DNA of 64,000 nucleotides from Parapristionchus giblindavisi (lineage: Eukaryota; Nematoda; Chromadorea; Rhabditida; Diplogasteridae). Numbering within the stretch: the first letter of the stretch is position 1; every line of letters begins with the position of its first letter. Where the stretch lies: contig CALSFV010000280.1 in the NCBI GenBank assembly GCA_943737045.1, positions 186,001 to 250,000 on the forward strand, in the 5' to 3' direction. Position numbers and translations under genes: made by a program. This document shows, piece after piece, positions 1-11,714 of this stretch. Below the pieces are notes generated by a model, which did no database searches, was not told the DNA's origin, and worked only from the letters and a program-made list of their open reading frames with translations.

Positions 1-12
1 CGTTAGGATAAA

Positions 13-48
<36 letters not shown>

Positions 49-602
49 TTAATTTAATAATTCAAGTTTTTTCTCCCATTGGTAGACAATCTCTTCATCT
101 CTTTATTTCAGGCGCGAAAAAGTCAGTTACAAATGAAATCTAAATTTACAAGTAAGACCGGAAGAATCAATCAATAAACCAACCGAATAAATCAATAAGT
201 GAACGGAATCAATCGATAACTGATTGTGAGGAATGATTAATAAGGCAATGTACAAATGGATATATGAACATATTAGTTGATGGACGTTATTTTTACAAGA
301 TCATACAAGCGAATGAGTGAAATTTTGATCCCTCGACTCTGTTTGACAGAATAAGGATCAAAGATCAAAGATCAAATTTCATTTGCCAATTTCTGAAAAG
401 AAAAGAAATTATTTTCAACAGTTTTATGATGCATTAAACCGTTTCTTACAAAGCGAATGAGCGATATTTTTTATCCCTCTGCTCTGGTTGACAGAATAAA
501 GATCAAAGATCAAAGATCAAAATTCATTTGTCAATTTCTCAATCTATACGTTTACTCGTGGTTAGTAGCGAATAGTCCCCAAGCTCGCACTCTCTCTATC
601 TC
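1..602 (+). other. Type A spacer upstream of 5S (U5-to-5S)
   Basis: The stretch starts with the ATT microsatellite and an AT-rich segment, followed by two copies of a roughly 100-bp module (about 300-400 and 440-540). Each module has AAGCGAATGAG near its start and GATCAAA tandem triplets near its end. The last 70 bp before the gene (AGCGAATAGTCCCCAAGC and a CT-rich run) are nearly the same in type A and type B, so they may belong to the 5S external promoter. No coding region is supported. The same layout precedes every complete type A 5S gene. Confidence 0.6.
13..50 (+). repeat. ATT trinucleotide microsatellite
   Basis: Twelve ATT repeats follow GGATAAA. One such run lies at the same place in every type A unit: 9 repeats in most 1485-bp units, 12 in the first two, and up to 13 near 47,870. 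In the runs near 26,740 and 28,220 the tract is interrupted by TATAATTATT. It is absent from type B. Confidence 0.95.
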
Positions 603-720
603 GCTTACGACCATACCTCGTTGAGAACACGGCATCCCGTCCGATCTGCCAAGTTAAGCAACGGTGGGCCCAGTTAGTACTTGGATCGGAGACGGCTTGG
701 GAATCCTGGGTGTTGTAAGC
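603..720 (+). rRNA. 5S: 5S rRNA gene, copy 1
   Basis: This is the 118-nt 5S ribosomal RNA, a structural RNA of the large ribosomal subunit, transcribed by RNA polymerase III. The ends pair in helix I (GCTTACGAC with GTTGTAAGC). The conserved core is present: TCCCGTCCGATCTG, AAGTTAAGCAAC (box A region, nt 50-64), and TAGTACTTGGATCGGAGAC (box C region, about nt 80-97). From memory the 3' half is almost the same as nematode 5S, including CTTGGATCGGAGACGGC and GGGAATCCTGG. A T-rich terminator (CTTTTGCATTTTTTTC) starts 2 nt after the gene. The sequence is the array consensus. The mature 3' end may include one more base. Confidence 0.98.
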
Positions 721-1213
721 ACTTTTGCATTTTTTTCAAAATATTTTTGACATTTTTTCCGATTTTCCAAGCCATATCCATAACCTGTTGTTGTTTGTGC
801 TACTTTTGAAGCGAAACTAAAAATATCTAGGGCATGATGGACAAATAACAGAGTTAGACACATTTTTATTGCATTTTCTGAGATTTATAACTCAAATACA
901 GTACTTTCATTAGGGTGTTTGTTGCTACAGTAATTAGTATCTTGATCTGTCAATACATGTACACACCATCATAAGTTTATTGATTGTATCGGATTCTCGG
1001 AGTGATAAAAACGCAGAGATAAACTCGCGTGATTTCTATTCTTTTGTTGTAAATGAGGGACAAATTGAAATTGAATATATAATCACTTCTTGTCACATCA
1101 CTACAACACCTACAGATATAATTGACTGATTAGAGATGACGAAAGGAGCGGCAACCAAACCCGTCTGACATGCGCCGCACAAACCAAATAGGCCACATCT
1201 GTCAGTAGGCAAC
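721..1213 (+). other. Type A 5S-to-U5 spacer
   Basis: The spacer begins with the polymerase III T-run terminator. It is then AT-rich and non-coding until the U5 upstream region. The short frames read here change or break between units. A block at 1141-1171 is identical in type B and is listed as the probable U5 promoter element. No SL RNA gene is visible in it. Confidence 0.6.
1141..1171 (+). promoter_or_regulatory. Probable U5 proximal sequence element (PSE)
   Basis: This 31-bp block (starting GAAAGGAGCGGCAACC, ending GTCTGACAT) lies 43-73 bp before the U5 start. It is identical in type A and type B units although the surrounding spacer has diverged. Animal snRNA genes carry a PSE, bound by SNAPc, at about this distance. 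The assignment rests on position and conservation, because I cannot match it to a nematode PSE consensus. It recurs 73 bp upstream of every U5 copy. Confidence 0.55.
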
Positions 1214-1334
1214 ACTATCTCTGGATCCTCTGCAATTATCCGAGAAAATCTTTCGCCTTTTACTAAAGATTTCCGTGCAGAGGATCAAACTATGAGTATT
1301 ACTCATTTTTTGGAATCCCCTCGAAAGAGCGGGA
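1214..1334 (+). ncRNA. U5: U5 snRNA gene, copy 1
   Basis: U5 snRNA is the core RNA of the U5 snRNP. Its loop 1 holds the exons during both splicing steps. Stem 1 pairs GATCCTCTGCA (nt 11-21) with TGCAGAGGATC (nt 63-73). The upper stem pairs AAATCTTT with AAAGATTT around CGCCTTTTACT (nt 41-51), which contains the invariant U5 loop GCCUUUUAC. GAGTATTACTC is a small palindrome. ATTTTTTGG (nt 92-100) is the Sm site. The 3' hairpin (nt 103-121) has a GAAA tetraloop and one bulged C. The length (121 nt) fits the family. The 5' end is estimated from alignment to other U5 RNAs and could shift by about 3 nt. Confidence 0.95.
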
Positions 1335-1503
1335 TAATAAATTGGAAAAAGGAAATCTAAGAAACAGTTTTATAATTCATAAAACTGTTTCTTAGAAAGC
1401 GAATGAGCGAAGTTTTCGACACCTCGGCTCTGTTTGGCATTATAATGATCAAAGATCAGATCAGAATGTTGTTGAAAGATCAGAATGTTGTCGTTAGGAT
1501 AAA

Positions 1504-1539
<36 letters not shown>

Positions 1540-2093
1540 TTAATTTAATAATTCAAGTTTTTTCTCCCATTGGTAGACAATCTCTTCATCTCTTTATTTC
1601 AGGCGCGAAAAAGTCAGTTACAAATGAAATCTAAATTTACAAGTAAGACCGGAAGAATCAATCAATAAACCAACCGAATAAATCAATAAGTGAACGGAAT
1701 CAATCGATAACTGATTGTGAGGAATGATTAATAAGGCAATGTACAAATGGATATATGAACATATTAGTTGATGGACGTTATTTTTACAAGATCATACAAG
1801 CGAATGAGTGAAATTTTGATCCCTCGACTCTGTTTGACAGAATAAGGATCAAAGATCAAAGATCAAATTTCATTTGCCAATTTCTGAAAAGAAAAGAAAT
1901 TATTTTCAACAGTTTTATGATGCATTAAACCGTTTCTTACAAAGCGAATGAGCGATATTTTTTATCCCTCTGCTCTGGTTGACAGAATAAAGATCAAAGA
2001 TCAAAGATCAAAATTCATTTGTCAATTTCTCAATCTATACGTTTACTCGTGGTTAGTAGCGAATAGTCCCCAAGCTCGCACTCTCTCTATCTC
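1335..2093 (+). other. Type A U5-to-5S spacer
   Basis: The order here is the hairpin, the third copy of the AAGCGAATGAG module (about 1384-1470), the GATCAGAATGTTG repeats, the ATT microsatellite, an AT-rich segment, and two further module copies up to the next 5S. No gene is supported. Confidence 0.6.
1356..1396. repeat. 18-bp perfect inverted repeat 3' of U5
   Basis: TCTAAGAAACAGTTTTAT and ATAAAACTGTTTCTTAGA form an 18-bp perfect stem around an AATTC loop, 22 bp after U5. It recurs after every type A U5 gene. Type B units keep only a degraded right arm. In U5-less units the left arm is deleted and the right arm kept. It could act in 3' end formation or simply be a fold-back duplication. 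Confidence 0.85.
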
Positions 2094-2211
2094 GCTTACG
2101 ACCATACCTCGTTGAGAACACGGCATCCCGTCCGATCTGCCAAGTTAAGCAACGGTGGGCCCAGTTAGTACTTGGATCGGAGACGGCTTGGGAATCCTGG
2201 GTGTTGTAAGC
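2094..2211 (+). rRNA. 5S: 5S rRNA gene, copy 2
   Basis: Consensus gene, 1491 bp after copy 1. With copy 1 it forms a sub-block having TGTTGTTTGTGC in its 3' spacer. Confidence 0.98.
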
Positions 2212-2706
2212 ACTTTTGCATTTTTTTCAAAATATTTTTGACATTTTTTCCGATTTTCCAAGCCATATCCATATAACCTGTTGTTGTTTGTGCTACTTTT
2301 GAAGCGAAACTAAAAATATCTAGGGCATGATGGACAAATAACAGAGTTAGACACATTTTTATTGCATTTTCTGATATTTATAACTCAAATACAGTACTTT
2401 CATTTGGGTGTTTGTTGCTATAGTAATTAGTATCTTGATCTGTCAATACATGTACACACCATCATAAGTTTATTGATTGTATCGGATTCTCGGAGTGATA
2501 AAAACGCAGAGATAAACTCGCGTGATTTCCATTCTTTTGTTGTAAATGAGGGACAAATTGAAATTGAATATATAATCACTTCTTGTCACATCACTACAAC
2601 ACCTACAGATATAATTGACTGATTAGAGATGACGAAAGGAGCGGCAACCAAACCCGTCTGACATGCGCCGCACAAACCAAATAGGCCACATCTGTCAGTA
2701 GGCAAC

Positions 2707-2827
2707 ACTATCTCTGGATCCTCTGCAATTATCCGAGAAAATCTTTCGCCTTTTACTAAAGATTTCCGTGCAGAGGATCAAACTATGAGTATTACTCATT
2801 TTTTGGAATCCCCTCGAAAGAGCGGGA
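2707..2827 (+). ncRNA. U5: U5 snRNA gene, copy 2
   Basis: Consensus U5 with intact loop 1, Sm site and 3' hairpin. It lies 613 bp after the start of 5S copy 2. Confidence 0.94.
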
Positions 2828-3561
2828 TAATAAATTGGAAAAAGGAAATCTAAGAAACAGTTTTATAATTCATAAAACTGTTTCTTAGAAAGCGAATGAG
2901 CGAAGTTTTCGACACCTCTGCTCTGTTTGGCATTATAATGATCAAAGATCAGATCAGAATGTTGTCGTTAGGATAAAATTATTATTATTATTATTATTAT
3001 TATTATTTTAATTTAATAATTCAAGTTTTTTCTCCCATTGGTAGACAATCTCTTCATCTCTTTATTTCAGGCGCGAAAAAGTCAGTTACAAATGAAATCT
3101 AAATTTACAAGTAAGACCGGAAGAATCAATCAATAAACCAACCGAATAAATCAATAAGTGAACGGAATCAATCGATAACTGATTGTGAGGAATGATTAAT
3201 AAGGCAATGTACAAATGGATATATGAACATATTAGTTGATGGACGTTATTTTTACAAGATCATACAAGCGAATGAGTGAAATTTTGATCCCTCGACTCTG
3301 TTTGACAGAATAAGGATCAAAGATCAAAGATCAAATTTCATTTGCCAATTTCTGAAAAGAAAAGAAATTATTTTCAACAGTTTTATGATGCATTAAACCG
3401 TTTCTTACAAAGCGAATGAGCGATATTTTTTATCCCTCTGCTCTGGTTGACAGAATAAAGATCAAAGATCAAAGATCAAAATTCATTTGTCAATTTCTCA
3501 ATCTATACGTTTACTCGTGGTTAGTAGCGAATAGTCCCCAAGCTCGCACTCTCTCTATCCC

Positions 3562-3679
3562 GCTTACGACCATACCTCGTTGAGAACACGGCATCCCGTC
3601 CGATCTGCCAAGTTAAGCAACGGTGGGCCCAGTTAGTACTTGGATCGGAGACGGCTTGGGAATCCTGGGTGTTGTAAGC
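3562..3679 (+). rRNA. 5S: 5S rRNA gene, copy 3
   Basis: Consensus gene. From here to copy 20 the base pair before the gene reads ATCCCG instead of ATCTCG, which marks a new sub-block. Confidence 0.98.
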
Positions 3680-4175
3680 ACTTTTGCATTTTTTTCAAAA
3701 TATTTTTGACATTTTTTCCGATTTTTCAAGCCATATCCATATAACCTGTTGCTGTTTATGCTACTTTTGAAGCGAAACTAAAAATATCTAGGGCATGATG
3801 GACAAATAACAGAGTTAGACACCTTTCTTATAGCATTTTCTGAGATTTATAACTCAAATACAGTACTTTCATTTGGGTGTTTGTTGCTACAGTAATTAGT
3901 ATCTTGATCTGTCAATACATGTACACACCATCATAAGTTTATTGATTGTATCGGATTCTCGGAGTGATAAAAACGCAGAGATAAACTCGCGTGATTTCCA
4001 TTCTTTTGTTGTAAATGAGGGACAAATTGAAATTGAATATATAATCACTTCTTGTCACATCACTACAACACCTACATATATAATTGACTGATTAGAGATG
4101 ACGAAAGGAGCGGCAACCAAACCCGTCTGACATGCGCCGCACAAACCAAATAGGCCACATCTGTCAGTAGGCAAC

Positions 4176-4296
4176 ACTATCTCTGGATCCTCTGCAATTA
4201 TCCGAGAAAATCTTTCGCCTTTTACTAAAGATTTCCGTGCAGAGGATCAAACTATGAGTATTACTCATTTTTTGGAATCCCCTCGAAAGAGCGGGA
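4176..4296 (+). ncRNA. U5: U5 snRNA gene, copy 3
   Basis: Consensus U5. The upstream spacer carries TACATATATAATTG where copies 1 and 2 have TACAGATATAATTG. Confidence 0.94.
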
Positions 4297-5030
4297 TAAT
4301 AAATTGGAAAAAGGAAATCTAAGAAACAGTTTTATAATTCATAAAACTGTTTCTTAGAAAGCGAATGAGCGAAGTTTTCGACACCTCTGCTCTGTTTGGC
4401 ATTATAATGATCAAAGATCAGATCAGAATGTTGTCGTTAGGATAAAATTATTATTATTATTATTATTATTATTATTTTAATTTAATAATTCAAGTTTTTT
4501 CTCCCATTGGTAGACAATCTCTTCATCTCTTTATTTCAGGCGCGAAAAAGTCAGTTACAAATGAAATCTAAATTTACAAGTAAGACCGGAAGAATCAATC
4601 AATAAACCAACCGAATAAATCAATAAGTGAACGGAATCAATCGATAACTGATTGTGAGGAATGATTAATAAGGCAATGTACAAATGGATATATGAACATA
4701 TTAGTTGATGGACGTTATTTTTACAAGATCATACAAGCGAATGAGTGAAATTTTGATCCCTCGACTCTGTTTGACAGAATAAGGATCAAAGATCAAAGAT
4801 CAAATTTCATTTGCCAATTTCTGAAAAGAAAAGAAATTATTTTCAACAGTTTTATGATGCATTAAACCGTTTCTTACAAAGCGAATGAGCGATATTTTTT
4901 ATCCCTCTGCTCTGGTTGACAGAATAAAGATCAAAGATCAAAGATCAAAATTCATTTGTCAATTTCTCAATCTATACGTTTACTCGTGGTTAGTAGCGAA
5001 TAGTCCCCAAGCTCGCACTCTCTCTATCCC

Positions 5031-5148
5031 GCTTACGACCATACCTCGTTGAGAACACGGCATCCCGTCCGATCTGCCAAGTTAAGCAACGGTGGGCCCA
5101 GTTAGTACTTGGATCGGAGACGGCTTGGGAATCCTGGGTGTTGTAAGC
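5031..5148 (+). rRNA. 5S: 5S rRNA gene, copy 4
   Basis: Consensus gene, 1469 bp after copy 3. The preceding unit lacks the second GAATGTTGTTGAAAGATCA segment. Confidence 0.98.
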
Positions 5149-5644
5149 ACTTTTGCATTTTTTTCAAAATATTTTTGACATTTTTTCCGATTTTTCAAGC
5201 CATATCCATATAACCTGTTGCTGTTTATGCTACTTTTGAAGCGAAACTAAAAATATCTAGGGCATGATGGACAAATAACAGAGTTAGACACCTTTCTTAT
5301 AGCATTTTCTGAGATTTATAACTCAAATACAGTACTTTCATTTGGGTGTTTGTTGCTACAGTAATTAGTATCTTGATCTGTCAATACATGTACACACCAT
5401 CATAAGTTTATTGATTGTATCGGATTCTCGGAGTGATAAAAACGCAGAGATAAACTCGCGTGATTTCCATTCTTTTGTTGTAAATGAGGGACAAATTGAA
5501 ATTGAATATATAATCACTTCTTGTCACATCACTACAACACCTACATATATAATTGACTGATTAGAGATGACGAAAGGAGCGGCAACCAAACCCGTCTGAC
5601 ATGCGCCGCACAAACCAAATAGGCCACATCTGTCAGTAGGCAAC

Positions 5645-5765
5645 ACTATCTCTGGATCCTCTGCAATTATCCGAGAAAATCTTTCGCCTTTTACTAAAGA
5701 TTTCCGTGCAGAGGATCAAACTATGAGTATTACTCATTTTTTGGAATCCCCTCGAAAGAGTGGGA
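5645..5765 (+). ncRNA. U5: U5 snRNA gene, copy 4
   Basis: One change, C117T, at the bulged base of the 3' hairpin. Otherwise consensus and probably functional. Confidence 0.93.
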
Positions 5766-6515
5766 TAATAAATTGGAAAAAGGAAATCTAAGAAACAGTT
5801 TTATAATTCATAAAACTGTTTCTTAGAAAGCGAATGAGCGAAGTTTTCGACACCTCGGCTCTGTTTGGCATTATAAGGATCAAAGATCAGATCAGAATGT
5901 TGTTGAAAGATCAGAATGTTGTCGTTAGGATAAAATTATTATTATTATTATTATTATTATTTTAATTTAATAATTCAAGTTTTTTCTCCCATTGGTAGAC
6001 AATCTCTTCATCTCTTTATTTCAGGCGCGAAAAAGTCAGTTACAAATGAAATCTAAATTTACAAGTAAGACCGGAAGAATCAATCAATAAACCAACCGAA
6101 TAAATCAATAAGTGAACGGAATCAATCGATAACTGATTGTGAGGAATGATTAATAAGGCAATGTACAAATGGATATATGAACATATTAGTTGATGGACGT
6201 TATTTTTACAAGATCATACAAGCGAATGAGTGAAATTTTGATCCCTCGACTCTGTTTGACAGAATAAGGATCAAAGATCAAAGATCAAATTTCATTTGCC
6301 AATTTCTGAAAAGAAAAGAAATTATTTTCAACAGTTTTATGATGCATTAAACCGTTTCTTACAAAGCGAATGAGCGATATTTTTTATCCCTCTGCTCTGG
6401 TTGACAGAATAAAGATCAAAGATCAAAGATCAAAATTCATTTGTCAATTTCTCAATCTATACGTTTACTCGTGGTTAGTAGCGAATAGTCCCCAAGCTCG
6501 CACTCTCTCTATCCC

Positions 6516-6633
6516 GCTTACGACCATACCTCGTTGAGAACACGGCATCCCGTCCGATCTGCCAAGTTAAGCAACGGTGGGCCCAGTTAGTACTTGGATC
6601 GGAGACGGCTTGGGAATCCTGGGTGTTGTAAGC
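6516..6633 (+). rRNA. 5S: 5S rRNA gene, copy 5
   Basis: Consensus gene, 1485 bp after copy 4. Confidence 0.98.
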
Positions 6634-7129
6634 ACTTTTGCATTTTTTTCAAAATATTTTTGACATTTTTTCCGATTTTTCAAGCCATATCCATATAACC
6701 TGTTGCTGTTTATGCTACTTTTGAAGCGAAACTAAAAATATCTAGGGCATGATGGACAAATAACAGAGTTAGACACCTTTCTTATAGCATTTTCTGAGAT
6801 TTATAACTCAAATACAGTACTTTCATTTGGGTGTTTGTTGCTACAGTAATTAGTATCTTGATCTGTCAATACATGTACACACCATCATAAGTTTATTGAT
6901 TGTATCGGATTCTCGGAGTGATAAAAACGCAGAGATAAACTCGCGTGATTTCCATTCTTTTGTTGTAAATGAGGGACAAATTGAAATTGAATATATAATC
7001 ACTTCTTGTCACATCACTACAACACCTACATATATAATTGACTGATTAGAGATGACGAAAGGAGCGGCAACCAAACCCGTCTGACATGCGCCGCACAAAC
7101 CAAATAGGCCACATCTGTCAGTAGGCAAC

Positions 7130-7250
7130 ACTATCTCTGGATCCTCTGCAATTATCCGAGAAAATCTTTCGCCTTTTACTAAAGATTTCCGTGCAGAGGA
7201 TCAAACTATGAGTATTACTCATTTTTTGGAATCCCCTCGAAAGAGCGGGA
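7130..7250 (+). ncRNA. U5: U5 snRNA gene, copy 5
   Basis: Consensus U5. Confidence 0.94.
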
Positions 7251-8000
7251 TAATAAATTGGAAAAAGGAAATCTAAGAAACAGTTTTATAATTCATAAAA
7301 CTGTTTCTTAGAAAGCGAATGAGCGAAGTTTTCGACACCTCGGCTCTGTTTGGCATTATAAGGATCAAAGATCAGATCAGAATGTTGTTGAAAGATCAGA
7401 ATGTTGTCGTTAGGATAAAATTATTATTATTATTATTATTATTATTTTAATTTAATAATTCAAGTTTTTTCTCCCATTGGTAGACAATCTCTTCATCTCT
7501 TTATTTCAGGCGCGAAAAAGTCAGTTACAAATGAAATCTAAATTTACAAGTAAGACCGGAAGAATCAATCAATAAACCAACCGAATAAATCAATAAGTGA
7601 ACGGAATCAATCGATAACTGATTGTGAGGAATGATTAATAAGGCAATGTACAAATGGATATATGAACATATTAGTTGATGGACGTTATTTTTACAAGATC
7701 ATACAAGCGAATGAGTGAAATTTTGATCCCTCGACTCTGTTTGACAGAATAAGGATCAAAGATCAAAGATCAAATTTCATTTGCCAATTTCTGAAAAGAA
7801 AAGAAATTATTTTCAACAGTTTTATGATGCATTAAACCGTTTCTTACAAAGCGAATGAGCGATATTTTTTATCCCTCTGCTCTGGTTGACAGAATAAAGA
7901 TCAAAGATCAAAGATCAAAATTCATTTGTCAATTTCTCAATCTATACGTTTACTCGTGGTTAGTAGCGAATAGTCCCCAAGCTCGCACTCTCTCTATCCC

Positions 8001-8118
8001 GCTTACGACCATACCTCGTTGAGAACACGGCATCCCGTCCGATCTGCCAAGTTAAGCAACGGTGGGCCCAGTTAGTACTTGGATCGGAGACGGCTTGGGA
8101 ATCCTGGGTGTTGTAAGC
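8001..8118 (+). rRNA. 5S: 5S rRNA gene, copy 6
   Basis: Consensus gene, 1485 bp after copy 5. Confidence 0.98.
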
Positions 8119-8614
8119 ACTTTTGCATTTTTTTCAAAATATTTTTGACATTTTTTCCGATTTTTCAAGCCATATCCATATAACCTGTTGCTGTTTATGC
8201 TACTTTTGAAGCGAAACTAAAAATATCTAGGGCATGATGGACAAATAACAGAGTTAGACACCTTTCTTATAGCATTTTCTGAGATTTATAACTCAAATAC
8301 AGTACTTTCATTTGGGTGTTTGTTGCTACAGTAATTAGTATCTTGATCTGTCAATACATGTACACACCATCATAAGTTTATTGATTGTATCGGATTCTCG
8401 GAGTGATAAAAACGCAGAGATAAACTCGCGTGATTTCCATTCTTTTGTTGTAAATGAGGGACAAATTGAAATTGAATATATAATCACTTCTTGTCACATC
8501 ACTACAACACCTACATATATAATTGACTGATTAGAGATGACGAAAGGAGCGGCAACCAAACCCGTCTGACATGCGCCGCACAAACCAAATAGGCCACATC
8601 TGTCAGTAGGCAAC

Positions 8615-8735
8615 ACTATCTCTGGATCCTCTGCAATTATCCGAGAAAATCTTTCGCCTTTTACTAAAGATTTCCGTGCAGAGGATCAAACTATGAGTAT
8701 TACTCATTTTTTGGAATCCCCTCGAAAGAGCGGGA
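8615..8735 (+). ncRNA. U5: U5 snRNA gene, copy 6
   Basis: Consensus U5. Confidence 0.94.
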
Positions 8736-9485
8736 TAATAAATTGGAAAAAGGAAATCTAAGAAACAGTTTTATAATTCATAAAACTGTTTCTTAGAAAG
8801 CGAATGAGCGAAGTTTTCGACACCTCGGCTCTGTTTGGCATTATAAGGATCAAAGATCAGATCAGAATGTTGTTGAAAGATCAGAATGTTGTCGTTAGGA
8901 TAAAATTATTATTATTATTATTATTATTATTTTAATTTAATAATTCAAGTTTTTTCTCCCATTGGTAGACAATCTCTTCATCTCTTTATTTCAGGCGCGA
9001 AAAAGTCAGTTACAAATGAAATCTAAATTTACAAGTAAGACCGGAAGAATCAATCAATAAACCAACCGAATAAATCAATAAGTGAACGGAATCAATCGAT
9101 AACTGATTGTGAGGAATGATTAATAAGGCAATGTACAAATGGATATATGAACATATTAGTTGATGGACGTTATTTTTACAAGATCATACAAGCGAATGAG
9201 TGAAATTTTGATCCCTCGACTCTGTTTGACAGAATAAGGATCAAAGATCAAAGATCAAATTTCATTTGCCAATTTCTGAAAAGAAAAGAAATTATTTTCA
9301 ACAGTTTTATGATGCATTAAACCGTTTCTTACAAAGCGAATGAGCGATATTTTTTATCCCTCTGCTCTGGTTGACAGAATAAAGATCAAAGATCAAAGAT
9401 CAAAATTCATTTGTCAATTTCTCAATCTATACGTTTACTCGTGGTTAGTAGCGAATAGTCCCCAAGCTCGCACTCTCTCTATCCC

Positions 9486-9603
9486 GCTTACGACCATACC
9501 TCGTTGAGAACACGGCATCCCGTCCGATCTGCCAAGTTAAGCAACGGTGGGCCCAGTTAGTACTTGGATCGGAGACGGCTTGGGAATCCTGGGTGTTGTA
9601 AGC
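9486..9603 (+). rRNA. 5S: 5S rRNA gene, copy 7
   Basis: Consensus gene, 1485 bp after copy 6. Confidence 0.98.
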
Positions 9604-10099
9604 ACTTTTGCATTTTTTTCAAAATATTTTTGACATTTTTTCCGATTTTTCAAGCCATATCCATATAACCTGTTGCTGTTTATGCTACTTTTGAAGCGAA
9701 ACTAAAAATATCTAGGGCATGATGGACAAATAACAGAGTTAGACACCTTTCTTATAGCATTTTCTGAGATTTATAACTCAAATACAGTACTTTCATTTGG
9801 GTGTTTGTTGCTACAGTAATTAGTATCTTGATCTGTCAATACATGTACACACCATCATAAGTTTATTGATTGTATCGGATTCTCGGAGTGATAAAAACGC
9901 AGAGATAAACTCGCGTGATTTCCATTCTTTTGTTGTAAATGAGGGACAAATTGAAATTGAATATATAATCACTTCTTGTCACATCACTACAACACCTACA
10001 GATATAATTGACTGATTAGAGATGACGAAAGGAGCGGCAACCAAACCCGTCTGACATGCGCCGCACAAACCAAATAGGCCACATCTGTCAGTAGGCAAC

Positions 10100-10220
10100 A
10101 CTATCTCTGGATCCTCTGCAATTATCCGAGAAAATCTTTCGCCTTTTACTAAAGATTTCCGTGCAGAGGATCAAACTATGAGTATTACTCATTTTTTGGA
10201 ATCCCCTCGAAAGAGCGGGA
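10100..10220 (+). ncRNA. U5: U5 snRNA gene, copy 7
   Basis: Consensus U5. Its upstream spacer keeps the TACAGATATAATTG form seen in copies 1 and 2, and the following microsatellite has 12 ATT, so this unit is a mosaic of two sub-blocks. Confidence 0.94.
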
Positions 10221-10389
10221 TAATAAATTGGAAAAAGGAAATCTAAGAAACAGTTTTATAATTCATAAAACTGTTTCTTAGAAAGCGAATGAGCGAAGTT
10301 TTCGACACCTCGGCTCTGTTTGGCATTATAATGATCAAAGATCAGATCAGAATGTTGTTGAAAGATCAGAATGTTGTCGTTAGGATAAA

Positions 10390-10425
<36 letters not shown>

Positions 10426-10979
10426 TTAATTTAATAATTGAAGTTTTTTCTCCCATTGGTAGACAATCTCTTCATCTCTTTATTTCAGGCGCGAAAAAGT
10501 CAGTTACAAATGAAATCTAAATTTACAAGTAAGACCGGAAGAATCAATCAATAAACCAACCGAATAAATCAATAAGTGAACGGAATCAATCGATAACTGA
10601 TTGTGAGGAATGATTAATAAGGCAATGTACAAATGGATATATGAACATATTAGTTGATGGACGTTATTTTTACAAGATCATACAAGCGAATGAGTGAAAT
10701 TTTGATCCCTCGACTCTGTTTGACAGAATAAGGATCAAAGATCAAAGATCAAATTTCATTTGCCAATTTCTGAAAAGAAAAGAAATTATTTTCAACAGTT
10801 TTATGATGCATTAAACCGTTTCTTACAAAGCGAATGAGCGATATTTTTTATCCCTCTGCTCTGGTTGACAGAATAAAGATCAAAGATCAAAGATCAAAAT
10901 TCATTTGTCAATTTCTCAATCTATACGTTTACTCGTGGTTAGTAGCGAATAGTCCCCAAGCTCGCACTCTCTCTATCCC

Positions 10980-11097
10980 GCTTACGACCATACCTCGTTG
11001 AGAACACGGCATCCCGTCCGATCTGCCAAGTTAAGCAACGGTGGGCCCAGTTAGTACTTGGATCGGAGACGGCTTGGGAATCCTGGGTGTTGTAAGC
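10980..11097 (+). rRNA. 5S: 5S rRNA gene, copy 8
   Basis: Consensus gene, 1494 bp after copy 7 because of three extra ATT repeats. Confidence 0.98.
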
Positions 11098-11593
11098 ACT
11101 TTTGCATTTTTTTCAAAATATTTTTGACATTTTTTCCGATTTTTCAAGCCATATCCATATAACCTGTTGCTGTTTATGCTACTTTTGAAGCGAAACTAAA
11201 AATATCTAGGGCATGATGGACAAATAACAGAGTTAGACACCTTTCTTATAGCATTTTCTGAGATTTATAACTCAAATACAGTACTTTCATTTGGGTGTTT
11301 GTTGCTACAGTAATTAGTATCTTGATCTGTCAATACATGTACACACCATCATAAGTTTATTGATTGTATCGGATTCTCGGAGTGATAAAAACGCAGAGAT
11401 AAACTCGCGTGATTTCCATTCTTTTGTTGTAAATGAGGGACAAATTGAAATTGAATATATAATCACTTCTTGTCACATCACTACAACACCTACATATATA
11501 ATTGACTGATTAGAGATGACGAAAGGAGCGGCAACCAAACCCGTCTGACATGCGCCGCACAAACCAAATAGGCCACATCTGTCAGTAGGCAAC

Positions 11594-11714
11594 ACTATCT
11601 CTGGATCCTCTGCAATTATCCGAGAAAATCTTTCGCCTTTTACTAAAGATTTCCGTGCAGAGGATCAAACTATGAGTATTACTCATTTTTTGGAATCCCC
11701 TCGAAAGAGCGGGA
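11594..11714 (+). ncRNA. U5: U5 snRNA gene, copy 8
   Basis: Consensus U5. Confidence 0.94.

Noticed and set aside
361..376. GATCAAA short tandem repeats as a CRISPR array or satellite
   Set aside because: Only three 8-bp repeats without spacers, in a eukaryotic rDNA-type array.
432..452. SL RNA gene on the minus strand (GGTTTAATGCATC)
   Set aside because: Only the first eight bases fit the nematode leader. No splice donor, Sm site or hairpins follow in the right order.
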